From: Nageia nagi
Taxonomy: Eukaryota; Pinophyta
Direction of reading: 5' to 3'
Length of the DNA: 64,000 nucleotides
Assembly: GCA_050084985.1 (NCBI GenBank)
Contig: JBITNC010000001.1
Location: forward strand, 44,392,001 to 44,456,000
Each line of letters opens with the position of its first letter. The stretch's first letter is position 1. Below, one piece after another: positions 9,928 through 22,402 of this stretch. A program made the translations under genes and the position numbers. Under the pieces are notes generated by a model, which was not told the origin of the DNA, did no database searches, and saw only the letters and a program-made list of their open reading frames with translations.

Positions 9928-11861
9928 GGGAGATGGGTTTCTGTATTGTTTCCCAATGCTTCTACGGTTCTACCATTCCTAATAGCTCAAAAGGATTCCA
10001 CAATGGCAGTTATAAAGGCCATGAAATTTCAAAATGACATATATTGTTCAAAATGGGATGAGACGTCGGCACCATCAGATAGTGAGCGGTAGATGAACTA
10101 GTATATTGGGTGATTGGTCTGGACGTCTCTCATGGCATTGAAGGATTTTCTTAAAATTCACATGAGTTTAATTATTGGCCGTAAATGGATTACATATATC
10201 TATAAACTTTCCTAGGTATCAAGTTTTTTATATCATATACACACATCTAATTTAGGATGGAACTTACGATCTATCTAAAGTTCAACCATTACGCTGCTCT
10301 CACTCTCAAGCTTATAAGTATCAACTTCAAGGTGTTCATTTTATTTTTTGAAAGTGTGATTTTTAAAAAAGATATTTTTAGATTAATACTTATTAAGGTT
10401 TTTAAATCTTAAATATCTAAGTTAATAAATTAAAATTTATCAAAAAAAATTTAAATAAAATATCAATTTATTATTTAATTTTTCTTTTAGTATTATCATA
10501 CATATTAAAATTAAATTCACCTTAATAAATGTATAGCATGTATAATATTTTTTTACATAAAATATAAGATGATTAAAATTAAAGCATATACTATTATGAT
10601 AAGGAATAGAAAAATAGTTGTATTTAGCAAAAGAATGTTGAGATATCAATAAAAATTATTTTTACTTAAATATAAAATATAATTCTTTTCATTACAGAAA
10701 ATTTTCATATAAGAATTAAGGTAAACCTTTGATATATATTTAGAAATTAATATATTTATCTTGAAATCAATAACCAAGTTTTAAAAATTTTAAATATATT
10801 ATCAATACAAAAAAAAAGACATCAAAATTTGCATATATTGATATTAATGATAAAATATAAATCATAGCATTAACCTTAAATATTTTAAAATAATAATCAT
10901 AAGATTGATCATTTTAACCAATCAAATAAAGAATTCTTAGAAAATAAAAAATATATATAAAAGAGAAATTTCAGATTCTAAGATCTGAATCTTCTAACAC
11001 AAATTAAACCTAGCCGCAAACATGATAAAAATTATATCAATACTTAAATCCTACAAACTGTACAATTCGAGGAAAAAAAATAGAAGTCCTTCACTAAAAT
11101 GTATTATTCTCAGTGAAAAAATCTGAACCCTCCAAGTTCTAATAAACAGCGAAAATATTCGAAGAAAACATCATAGTATTATTATTATCACTATTATTGT
11201 TGTTGTTGGTATTGATGTTGTAGGTTTCACTTACAGATCTCAGTTGCTTGACAAGGACAAAATCTTTGTAATCTAACACTTCTTCCTTTGCAGAAAAGCA
11301 GGTTGTCCGTATTTGGGCATGCTAGAATTTGGGCAGAGTTTAACAAAATGATTGCAGAAAATCAGGATGAAAAGCTTACTGTGAAATCAGAATGAAATGC
11401 TTACAGTGTAAAATGCTAGAATTCATTGGAATTGATTATGATTTATTTTGTTATATTTAGTTGTTACTTTTTTTGTTTTACAAAATATTTTTACAATTAT
11501 CATAGTCGACTCTATTAATATTTTGTTAATATTGATTAAAAAAAAAAATTGTCTTAAGATCAAAGACTTTCACATTCCTTGTCTTCCACAATAGACACCA
11601 TTCCTAATTATTGCCCATAAATGAATTACATTGATTAATTTATTAATAAACTCCAAAATTTCAAAACTCAAAACGTCGTGAATTCAAAACGTCGTGAACC
11701 CTCCTCATGCCCTATCCTCATCAAGAATCCATGGCTACTTTTTCAAGACAACGATTCTAGCACCAACACTGTAATAGACTGAAACTTCTAACAATTTTAC
11801 TCCATAGAAGAAACGTGGAGGAAAAACTCTAGATGATTTAGGCAACCAGGAAGTGTCACAA
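9928..11861. other. Intergenic region between PI4K-gamma and PP2C-2
   Basis: No gene is seen. It holds a diverged direct repeat of about 45 bp (about 10,171-10,212 and 11,606-11,653, core 'taattattgsccrtaaatg'). A short TTA/TTG triplet-repeat stretch lies near 11,175-11,215. A 13-bp motif, aaaacgtcgtgaa, appears twice in tandem near 11,671-11,697, about 170 bp upstream of the TATA box of the next gene. Confidence 0.5.
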
Positions 11862-11869
11862 CTATATAA
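11862..11869 (+). promoter_or_regulatory. TATA box of PP2C-2
   Basis: The sequence ctatataa lies 62 bp before the ATG at 11932, a normal distance for a plant core promoter with a short 5' UTR. Confidence 0.55.
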
Positions 11870-11931
11870 CCAGAGTTAGAACCCAAAACATAAAAGATTG
11901 AAACAAGCCAAATTGCTCAAAAAAAACAAAA

Positions 11932-13547
11932 ATGGGTGTACAAAAAAATGCCGAGGAATTTAATCCTGTCCTTCGATCCGGTAGTTGTGCCGATATTGGT
12001 GCACGGAGAAACATGGAAGACCATCATATTTGCTTGGATAATTTGCAAGACCACCTGTGTCACAAGTTTGACCCCTCCAGGATTCCTGCACCTGCAGCTT
12101 TCTATGGAGTATTTGATGGCCACAACGGTTCCGAAGCATCAGAATACGTTTGCCAAAGTTTGCTCACTTCCATAATTGAAGATCCATATTTTCCCAACTC
12201 ATACGAAATGGCGCTTCAGAATTCCTTCTCCAAAATAGATAATGAAATCTACGAAGCCCATATTTTACAGTCAGGAACTACAGCATTGGCAGCACTAGTT
12301 TGGGGGAAAACATTGGTGGTAGCAAATGTGGGAGATTGCCGTGCAGTGGTTAGCCGACGGGGAAAGGCAATTTTGATGTCCACTGACCATAAACCCACGA
12401 ATGAAACTGAGAGATCCAGGATCGAATCCCTTGGAGGATTTATTGATGAGGAAGGCCACTTGGAGGGTGAGATTGGTGTTTCCAGAACTCTGGGAGACTG
12501 GGAACTGAAATTATCCAAATGGTGTCAAGGCAAGAGTGCACTTTCTGCTGAACCAGACTTAAAAAAAATGGAACTTACTGAAGAAGACGAGTTTCTTGTC
12601 ATGGCTTGCGATGGGCTCTGGATGTTATCAGCAGCGAAGATGCCATCAGAATAGTAAGGGCAGAATTGATGTGTCATAATGATCCCACAAAGTCCTCTGA
12701 GAAGCTTGTCAATGAGGCTCTTAATAGAAATACGACGGATAATATAACCGTTACCTTGGTGTGCTTTTCCCCAAATCCACCCCCACGTAAACATTTTGGG
12801 AACTCGAGGCTAAGATTAGCAAAATCAGCAACTCCCCAAGAAATATTTGCTCCTCTAAATTTAGGGGAAGCTGAAAAAGACCAATCTCTAACTCCCCAGA
12901 AAATTACAATGAACCCAAAGCCTCTACAACTTCTACTTCAATCAGAAGCACTTTCAGTTGAAAAGGAATTGTTATCCAGGAACCAATGTTGTTATCAAGG
13001 GAATAGCAATCTTTCTATGAGCTCGTCTCTGATTACATCAAATAGTCAATCTCTGTGTCCTGATAAAGGCCAAGCTCCAAAATTGATGACACCTCCGAAA
13101 TTCTATACTCTTACAACTTTTAAGGAAAGCCCACCTTCTGGAGAACTTCACAAAAACATTTCTTCAAAGAGTCGAATAGAAACACCTCTTAAGGAAGTAG
13201 AGAGTGAAAGCTTGGGATCCTCCAAACACATTGACGAAGATCAAAGCCCAGAACAACCTCCTTACCTGATATATAAGTCTGTTAAAGTAAGAGAGGATGT
13301 AATTCTCTTGGCAGAAAGAGATAACATAGAAGATGGGTCATTTACTGCAATACCTCCTTTAAAAACCACTTCAGCGTCTACTCAAGAAAGCACAACTTAT
13401 CCACGGCGATCGCATTCAAGATCAATTGGAGAGAGGCTCCATGTGATTGCAAAATATTTAAGGCACCCACTTTTCAGATTGCTTTCTGTAGGGTCTGTGT
13501 TATTTGCTGTGGGATTGCTTATATCGCATGAATTTCTAGAGCTGTAA
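11932..13547 (+). CDS. Tail-anchored protein phosphatase 2C paralogue (one frameshift)
   Basis: This is a second clade G-like PP2C, clearly related to the gene at 1923-3776 but more compact (about 538 codons if the frame is restored). The first frame carries SGSCADIGARRNMEDHH (metal-site E/D), FYGVFDGHNGSEA, SGTTALAALVWGKTLVVANVGDCRAV and SRTLGDWEL, and ends after CDGLW. At 12619-12621 one G is missing from what should be a GGG run. Translation then stops at a TAG about 35 bases later. The next frame resumes DVISSEDAIRIVRAEL...NTTDNITVTLVCFSPNPPPRK without a gap and runs to TAA at 13545. The last metal-binding Asp (in TTDN) lies beyond the frameshift. Like its paralogue it has a low-complexity C-terminal extension and ends in a hydrophobic tail (LFRLLSVGSVLFAVGLLIS) with few residues after it. 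No intron is seen. It is either a very recent pseudogene or a consensus error. Confidence 0.85.
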
Positions 13548-14165
13548 TTCTTCTACAAAAACTAAATACTTGAAAGCTTGGTAATTCAATACAGAATGCA
13601 CATAAGTGGGATGACAAAATATTCTGGCAGCATTCTTGCTATATACATTTTTCAATAATTAATCAACGCATTATATAATATTATAACATTATAGAACATA
13701 TATATTGTCAATCATTGTATGATCAATCATAATTATGTATTAGTTTAATTGTTGTAATGATGTTTTCCTTTTTTAATCAATGGACATAGTTTTGTTATAG
13801 AGATCATGTTATCTCACAACATCAAAGTATAATGGAGATATTATCATTTTTATTGAAATCAAGTTGTCTTTGTTATATTAAAAATTATTAATATAATTGA
13901 TAAGTAGAATCTTGCTTTCATTGATTAAAAACAAAATCTTTACATACATATATAGGTTTTGGACAAAATAAAAAATAGATTCATTTAAAACTAGAATCAA
14001 GTTGGATAGTCACAACTTGTTACAATCTAAACCAAAAATCTTAACTAGAAGTTCTAAAATATCTAACATGCTAGATATCAACTAGGTGAAATAAACACTC
14101 ATAATAATAGCATCTAAGTCTAAATTGGGAGCTAAAAATGCCTTCTTGAACATGCTAAATTCAAA
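13548..14165. other. 3' flank of PP2C-2, then probable retroelement-derived DNA
   Basis: The first ~300 bp are AT-rich 3' flank. From about 13,905 the sequence changes character and runs into the truncated Copia element E. It could be part of that element's LTR, but no second copy exists here to prove it. Confidence 0.4.
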
Positions 14166-16640
14166 ATCTGATTTTTGGCATTCCATCATTTTTAAATAAT
14201 AGCTAACCATGAGATATAGGAATTTGTATTGGTTTGCATTCATCCATATCATACTTTTTTAACATGTCATGTGCATATTTATATTAACAAATGAGATCTC
14301 ATCATTAGCTTGAGATACTTCCATGCTAAGGAAGTAGTGCATCAGTCCTAGATCCTTCATTTCAAATTCTTGCATCATAGAAGTTTTTAAATATCATTCA
14401 TTTGTGTACAACTATCCATGTAGATCAGATCATCCATATACAAACACACAATTAAGATGTCTTGACCTTTGTTTATGATGTAGAGAGTGAGCTCACTCTT
14501 TCTCCTTATGAAACCATATTTATGGAAGTACCTATCAATCTTTGTATACTAAGCTCTTGGAGCTTGCTTGAGGCCATTCAAGGCCTTATTTAATTTATAC
14601 ACAATATATTCCTTACCTTTTTACCTTTTTCCTCAAAGCCTTTGGGTTGTTCAATATAGACCTCTTCTTCTATATAGCCATTGATAAATGCACTTTTAAC
14701 ATCCACATGATTCCTTGCCAACCTTTGTATGTAGCTAAGGAAAGGATCAATCTGATTGTCTCTTACCTTACTATAGGATCAAAGGTTTCCTTATAGTCTA
14801 TATACCATACCATTGGGTAAAACACTTGGTTACAAGCCTTGCCTTATATCTTTCAATGCTCCCATTAGTATTGTATTTAGTCTTATAGACCCATTTTCAC
14901 TCAACACATTTTTTTTCTTTTGAAAGCTTCACTAGCTCCCAAGTATCATTTTTTTTTATGGAAGTAACTTCTTCATCTATTTCCTTTAAAAAAGAATTAT
15001 TAGTGCAAGCTTGATCATAGTTAGATGGTTGAATTTCCACACTAGTTAACAATGCATAGTTAACTACATCACCTTTGGGCTCATGATCATCCTCATCATC
15101 AAATATTTTCAAAATTTTAATCCTCTTTATAACTTTATCAAGTTCACTTGCTTGGCTCCTAGTGCATCTCCTTGAGAAATTCTGATCCAATATTTAATTG
15201 CATGGATGGGCTTGGAGTGTTCTTTTATCTTTGTTTATTTCTTCTACCATTGGAGGACTTGGAGTGGAAGAAGTTTTTTGTTATTTTTATTAGTAGGTTG
15301 CACTTTAGAGGAGTTATCACCACTATATCCATCATCAACATAGAGTTTTTTATGATCCCAAGCTCCCCCTTCATCAAAAATTACATCTCTAGATAATACA
15401 ACCTAATATTTTTTGGATTATACAATCTATAGACCTTTTTTCTTCATAATAACTAACAAAATATATGTTTTACTTTTAGGAGCTAATTTTATCTTATTTT
15501 CATTAAGAATATGATCATAAAAAAAAAAAACAAAAACTTTAAAAGTTTTACATTAGGTTTTTTATCATACCATATCTTATAAGGTGTGATGCCTTACAAG
15601 CTTGAAGTTGGAATCCTATTCAAGATGTAGACTATTTCCCTCATTGCATCAACCCAATACATATTAGTTAATTATTTCCTTGTACAATGCTCCTTACCAT
15701 GTCCATCACACTATTTTGTTATGGAGTATAGGCAATTGTGAGTTGCCTCTTTATTCCATAATCTTTACAATATTGGAGGAGCTCATTGAAGAAAAAGTTA
15801 TCCCCTCCTCTATCATTCTTTAAACACTTTACAATACATTCACTTTGTTTTTCCACATGAGCTTTAAAATCCTTGAAATATTCAAAAGCCTCATCTTTGG
15901 ATGTTAGAAGATAAATCCAATATATTCTCGTGCAATCATCTATGAAAGTGAGAAAGTAGGAATTCTTAGCCAAGCTTTGTGTTTGCATGGGTCTACAAAT
16001 ATTAGAGTGCACTAATTGGAGGGGATAGGAAGCTTTTGAGTGATAACTTTATTCATGAGTCCACATTTACGTGGCCTCTTGGAAACTTTATTTATGAGTG
16101 TTTTCCCAAAGAATGATATTCCATTAACTATTTATTGAGATATAAATAATATCAATCTTTGGTAACTTAAATGGTCATATCTCATTTTCCATAACCAATT
16201 CTTGTTCTCAACTGCTACATTTTCTAGTTGGGCATAATCTCCTCCAAATTTGAGTGAAAATAATTTATTCTTGATCATTGGTACTGTTGTGATCAACCTA
16301 TGGCCATTATTCTTATCATAGATTAGACATTTTCCATCTTCACATATAAATTTATAATTCGTCTCTATTATTTTTCCCACATTTAGCTAATTGCATTTGA
16401 GACTAGGAGTATAGTAGATACTATTTACCTTCTTGGTGCATTGTTTTGGTTTTTTCCTCCATGTCTCCCATGCCTTATATAGTTAGTGCATTATCATCTT
16501 CAAGCTTTTATCTTGGAATTGAAAGAGTTATCCATTTAGGTAAATAATTTCCCTTTACCAATCATGTGATTAGGGGCACTAGTATCTAGAATCCATTATC
16601 ATTATCAAGCATTTTTTAATTCTAAAAATAATTTTAATCA
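14166..16640 (-). mobile_element. Copia retrotransposon E, truncated and decayed
   Basis: This is a minus-strand Ty1/copia polyprotein remnant. Reading on the minus strand, it shows a protease relic near 16,560-16,600 (a D-T-S-A..NHM version of the DSGA.NHM signature). It is followed by a GAG-pre-integrase block at 16,132-16,380 (NGHRLI...LWKMRYDHLSYQ) and an integrase core at 15,719-16,012 (FLTFIDDCTRIYWIYLL and the DRGGD..F Asp region). A pre-RT segment lies at 14,897-15,190 (NDTWELVKL), and RT pieces extend down to about 14,250. RNase H and a convincing 3' LTR are missing. Many stops and frameshifts are present, so it is inactive. Confidence 0.85.
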
Positions 16641-18295
16641 ACATATATTCATTATCATTGCATATCAATAACAAAACTTCTTCTTTCTATATTTATTTAT
16701 TTATTTTTAAAGTTACTCACATTTTCATTTTTGTTCATTACCCATACTTTATTAATTACTCAAATTTTTCAAAATACAAAATTAAGCTTATAATGATCCT
16801 ACAATGAAAATAAAATAATAAACTTATCCAATTTCTAATCAATTATTAATAATTTTATTTTTACTACTTGAATTTCAAATATTTTAAATTATTTTAAAAT
16901 ATTTGAAATTAAAAAAAATTAAAAACTAGATGATTTCGATGGCTCATCATTGTAGACATGTATGATTTTGGGTGCATCTTGCAATCCTTCGATTGCAATG
17001 ATGTAGTAGGAAACACAATGTAGTCATATGGAAAGTTATATGCCTTGTTAAAATTTTATTACGAGTTTTTGCATTTGGTAAAACCATATCATTGCCTCTT
17101 AAGGGAATCCATGTTTTCCTTCAATCATATGGTACACAATCTTGCGGGAATCCATCGAACTTCTGCAATTGACATACACTTGGTTAAGTCTACCTTACAA
17201 AAATGTATATGTGGATGGGTTAAATTATGTGTGTTTGTAAGTAATATATTGATTCTTTCTTTAAACTACCCTCCTCAACATAATTGCATAAGGAGTATGT
17301 AGATAAAGGCTACTAATTGTTTAAAAAATTATCATGTTTTATGAAAATATCATTAGAAATTAAATATTAAAATGATAGTTTTTAATATATAATTGAAGTT
17401 TAAATAATTATAAATTTAGCAATATTGAAATAATGGCATTTGAATATTAAGATTCTTATAATGTTTTATGTTACATGTACTTTATTAACATTGAGAGGCC
17501 TAGGAACATGAATTCACACTTCAATAGGAAATATAATACCAATTGCACATTAAAATGAGAAAATAATGAAGAGATCCAATGTGTCAATGCTCATATAATG
17601 AAGAAATGATGAGTACAAGAAATAACAAGGTCCAAGGGGCTCAATGTTGGCCTCAAAGGAGCTAACTAGGGCGCATAATGTGCAAAATGTAATCATTAAA
17701 GGAGATATACTACTATGGAGTCTCAAATATCATATCTACAAGATATATCTATGGCAGAACAACCACACTCTATCATATCTATAGATGCCACACTAAAGGG
17801 ATTATTTATAGGCTAGCTCTTAGTGAAAAGAATAAGTGCAATTCAAAATACCACCAGATGGGTTCAAATATGATGATTGCTATGGACATGTCAATGAATG
17901 GTAAGCCTCATAATATGAATAACCACCTTAATCATATATTAGAAGTTATTCTAAACCTCCTAAACTCTACCTTGAACTACATGCCCAAGGTGCTTAATGT
18001 TTTCAAGTCTTTATAAGCTCTGAAGAGAAGAAATAGTTTTAATATCAAATTCTATATATCCTCATATTGATGCTCTAATACCTTATATAAAATATCTTGT
18101 ATTATTTCCCACCTAGGAGTCATCATCCCAACCTCCAAATCCAACATTAGCCTCCTAGAGGCCATAAAATGCCAAAGCATGGGGTTATATGTGTTCCTAA
18201 ATAGTCCTAAGAATCATGCATGCCAACATTAACCTTTTAGAGACTACCCAATGCCAAATACATATCATCATAGATCAACATGGTATTCTAGAGTC
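16641..18295. other. Intergenic or unidentified repeat DNA
   Basis: No recognisable domain was found. The block 16,920-17,300 is less AT-rich than its surroundings and has a 85-codon plus-strand ORF (17,045-17,302) without family resemblance. Near 18,139 and 18,222 a short phrase (ccaacatta..cct...tagag) is repeated about 83 bp apart. Confidence 0.35.
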
Positions 18296-18620
18296 TTCCA
18301 ATATGATAGGTGGCATTAAGAAACATTGGTCAAGAATGACATAAGTATATTTTTACCTATTAAGGATTTAAGATCATATCATCTAATCAAGATTAATTAT
18401 TATGCATAACCACTCCAGCCTCCACCTTTATAGGTAATAGGTCTAGTGCTAAGTCTCCTACTTAAGCTTATGATGATGTCGGGAAAGTTGTTATCATAAA
18501 AGCTAAAGGTAGATGAGATTGCACAATGATAAGAGCATTTATTTAATAGAATAAATAAATCATTTAGAATAACTAAAAGGGTATTTTAATTACATTAAAA
18601 TTCCTTTTTAGGTGTTAACA
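18296..18620. mobile_element. Truncated LTR of the Gypsy F family
   Basis: This matches the right-hand ~330 bp of both LTRs of element F (about 50,645-50,974 and 61,295-61,619). It shares the phrases 'tatgcataacca', 'gctaaaggtagatgaga', 'aaaagggtattttaatta' and the terminal 'aggtgttaaca'. The left part of the LTR is absent, so it is a fragment of a third copy. It abuts the 5' LTR of element B. Confidence 0.8.
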
Positions 18621-18773
18621 ATTAGTATAAATACTAATGTATAGCCATATTTACTTAAGACTTATTAGTGGTTGTTATTTAGTTCGATATTCTATGGGAA
18701 TGTAACTTCCCATACTTGTATGTATTTAGTGATGTTCCATATTAATACAAATCACTTAGCTTAATATTTTTAT
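18613..18773 (+). repeat. 5' LTR of Copia B
   Basis: Related to 34,951-35,118 through phrases such as 'ttattagtggttgtta' and 'attctatgggaatgtaact'. It is followed by tggtata..aataagag, a decayed version of the tRNA-iMet primer-binding site. The exact start is uncertain because it overlaps the end of the Gypsy F-type LTR fragment. Confidence 0.75.
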
Positions 18774-19347
18774 GTGGTATAAAATAAGAGAAATGATATT
18801 TTCTTTCAAATACCAATAGTTTATGATGTTTTTAATTTGTATAAAATGAAGATCTTGAAGAATATGTGAGAAGAGGATGTGATGGTTTGCTAAGAAATAT
18901 GAATATCCAACCTTCCCAGATCCTACCAATGAGAATATGAGTCAGTAAAAAGGAGAGGTATTATGTAGCCCTAATGCATCTAAAGTTTGTGTTCATGAAG
19001 GTTATTGTTGCATGAAAAAGATACACAAAGTTGTAAAGTAAAAATAGATTATGAAAAGCTCATAATTTATACATCACAATACCTTTCCTAGCGTAATAGA
19101 CCTACAAGGAGTTGAAGTGCAATCATAATGGTAAAGACTCACAAACCCACTTTGGGTAGATTTATGTAGAATTCATTGAGATGTTACAACCAAAAATAGT
19201 TATGCACCCTTGAACAAAGATAATGAAGACTCTACAAAAAAGGAGATGAATACTCACCTAAGCTATGAAATCCTTTGAAGCTCCATGCATAGGTTCTATC
19301 CTCCTTCCCATGCACTCCATAAACTCCTAACATCCATTCTAAAATGT
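18774..19347 (+). other. Leader of Copia B, non-coding
   Basis: AT-rich sequence between the PBS of element B and the 3' end of the inserted LINE D. No coding domain was recognised. Confidence 0.4.
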
Positions 19348-21850
19348 TTTCTTTTTTTATAAATGGTAAATTATATTAATAAAAAAATGGGGATTGGGAA
19401 GGCTTCCCTTGCCTTTACATATAACAACATCAGTATCTAGATTTTCAAAAAGAATACAAAATACCAAAATAAACTAGTACATCAGAGTTAAGCATACACT
19501 CATCCCTTCAAAAGCTATCATTGTTACAAAAAGTGAAGCTATGAGCCAAATAATAAATAAATTTAAGCTCATATACAAATAAAATAAATAGGAGCACATA
19601 AAAACCAAATCTAGGATCTCCTATCTTCATAAAAAAAACCCATCTAAAACACACCCTATTAACCAAAACTAAGTGCTATTCTAATTTGAAATAAATAACC
19701 AACCTTCTATGAAATAAAAAGTTCCTTCACCTATTGCCTAAATGAGGAGCATGTCCTCCTCTAATTTGAACCTAAATTCCATATTATCATAGTTCTTCTT
19801 ATAGAATTCAACATAAGATTTCCCCTCCATTAAGACTATTAGAGGAGCCTCCTGTGAATGACTTCAAACTAGTCACTTTGCTCTCCTCTTCTCCTTATTG
19901 CCTCATAGAGCATCTTATTATGCATCACTCTGTATTTCAACATTAATATTAAAATTGATTTTTCCCCACTTCTTCCTAAATTTAGAATGCTTATAGTCTT
20001 AATTGGTTTTTCCTTTACCACATCTTTCCCTTGGGTTCTATTTCATTGCTACATCTTCTTAATTACCATTAAAATTAAGTTCCACATATATTGCTTTGAA
20101 ATCCTTAGAAGATTGAGATTACAATTTTCTTAAACCTTCTCTAGAGGCATTCCTTCCACCCCCTTCTTCTTACTACTCCTAGCAATATTTTTCTTATGTG
20201 ATCTTATGCTCTTTACCACTCCCTCCAATTCCTCCTTGACAATTTGGTATTTAGGATTCAAAGCTCTTGTCCTCCTCTTCTTATTGCCCCACATTATTCC
20301 AATTTCTACTAGGACATCAATAATTTTCCCCACCTTAATTGCTTCCTAACTTCTCAAACTACCTACCCCACCTTCCACCCTTGCTGCATTCACCTTTGCT
20401 CCCTTCTCCTTCATTGTTTTACCCTTTTGATTCCTTATCCTAAGAGAAATATTTATACCTCTTCCCAAGATCCTCTAAGGTTTCTTGTTCAGGGCCACCT
20501 CATCTACCAGGTTAATAATCTATTGGTGCATAGGTACACTATTCACCTTGCTTTTGCACTTATTGATTGAAATTTATAATGAATGCATAATGAAAAATGG
20601 AAAGTTTACAATCTTGTCACCTTTAATCCTGAAATGGTTTAATAATCCAAAGTGGTATAAATACACCACTTTGTGTCAATGTTTTAGCATAATATATCAT
20701 ATTAGATCTTTCACCACTTCATCCCATAGCTTGGGAAGACTAGTTCTTTCAAAACCTATTCCATACTTAACAAAGTCCTCTCCTTGTTTCCTAAACTTAA
20801 AGATCTCCTCCAAAATTTTGAGCTTTAACTCCCTCTTTAGTTTTTTTCCTATATTGGGTATATGTATAACCTCTGCAACAATTTCATAATTGAATTCAAA
20901 GGCCATTGAGTTTACCTTGTAGCATCCTTGGTTCTAGGATATGGCCACTTCCAAAGACAAGTTCCAATTAAAACCATTGCAGGCTTCTTTGAGGTCCCCA
21001 TTGCATAGAATTTTCCACATCTTTTCATCATTTCTTACTATGGAAGTGTTTAGTGGTTCAATTTTAATGAGTTCCCCTCCCATAATCTTTGTTCTTAGCT
21101 ACCATTCCAATTACTATTCCAATGAGGCCAACCTCAACAATTTCCTAATTAAGGCTTATGGTTGCAATTCTCCCTTCGCTACATATGATGTGATGTGCTC
21201 CTACAATCTCTTACTATAAGTACCATTAATGATAATTCCTAGTCTAAGTAATGTTGATTCCCATGGATTCACCCTCATACTTACTTTCCACCTTGTCCCT
21301 CACTTAGCATCAAGTCAATTTGTATGCTTCACTCACCCTAAGCACATTAACACATCATTTCCTTATACCACTACAAAAACTAATTTCATTTTAAATTCAT
21401 ATGGTATCCATCCTTTACAAGATAGATTTACATTTTTTGATGTTGTTACCATTAATCCCTACATTTTTATTTACTCTTAAATAAATAATATTTAGAATTA
21501 ACTTAGCTTTACTCTCCTTATGCTCAAAAATTCTTTTATTATGATCTTTCCATATTTGCCAATGATAATGATCCTAGATAATATTTCTAATATAGCTCTC
21601 TTCCTTTGAATTTATTATCTCAATCTAATTAACAATTGCCTTTGATATTGTATTGAAGTGATTACAACCATACCTTATTTACTCCACCAGATTTTGCAAC
21701 AATTGCTATGATTAAAAATGTGATATACATTTCATTTTGGTGAATAAGTAATGAGTTTGTATGATTAAAATTAGAAGTGTAAAGTCTATGCATGCCTTGT
21801 ATCCAATAATGAAGGAGAAGTCCATGCAGAGTGAAGGGATTCTGAGAAGC
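19348..21850 (-). mobile_element. LINE D (minus strand, 5'-truncated) with an extra downstream coding region
   Basis: Reading on the minus strand, about 21,850-21,480 encodes a decayed zf-RVT-like segment and the C-terminus of a LINE reverse-transcriptase ORF (DHYHWQIWKDHNKRIFEH). From about 21,400 to 19,750 there follows a second decayed coding region with blocks GGELIKIE (near 21,080), QGEDFVKYG..FERTSLPKLWDEVV (20,697-20,790), HKVVYLYHFGLLNHFR (near 20,640) and MHNKMLYEAI...EGKSYVEFYKK (about 19,925-19,790). The same blocks occur in the same order in LINE C on the other strand. The 3' end is tttttttattaatataatttacca followed by a short A-tail, seen as the T-run at 19,352-19,358. The 5' boundary is approximate and no target-site duplication was found. 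Confidence 0.8.
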
Positions 21851-22219
21851 ACATTATTTCTCTAATGAAATAATATTGAGGAGACACTAGTGTGCATAGC
21901 ATTTGTATTAAAATTTATAAGTTCGTTCATCTATTGTAGTCATTATCATCCAAACAAGTTTTCATCAAAAGGCATGAAGATATTAGATTAAGCCAAAAGT
22001 TGTAAGATAAATATTGTATCCAATATTATTTTTATTTTTTGAATGTGCGAGATAAAATATTCATAAAATTAAAATATTTCCTAACTAACTCAAGGTAAAG
22101 TGTTTGGTATGTTGGAAACACATTAAAGTAAATGTACTTTATTACTTTTTTAAACATTTATTAATTTTAAAGGTGTTGCATTATTTATTGATTCCATTTT
22201 TTTGCAAAATCATGGCCCA

Positions 22220-22402
22220 ACCCATCCTAAACATTTTACTCCCTTACTTCCAAGTGTTGAAAGGGGATAATTATGCCACCTAGAAGATGAAGATTTAGGC
22301 AAATCTTCACTTAAGAAGATATGTGGAATTTTTAGTGGTAATGAAAAGCTAACCACAAATAGCTAGTGAAGTCTAAAAAATAATTAATCATTGCAACAAT
22401 AA
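22220..22402 (+). pseudogene. Copia B gag, 5' part
   Basis: Decayed plus-strand Gag N-terminus with the Copia-type NY..W....M...L..LW pattern (GDNYAT*KMKI... LRRYVEF). It stops at the left LTR of Copia A. The continuation of the same domain is at 31,073. Confidence 0.6.

Noticed and set aside
17045-17302. 85-codon plus-strand ORF in a less AT-rich block
   Set aside because: No domain, no promoter and no partner copy. Kept only as unidentified DNA.
21229-21480. Plus-strand ORFs at 20,485-21,480
   Set aside because: They are antisense to the decayed 3' coding region of LINE D. The conserved blocks shared with LINE C are on the minus strand.
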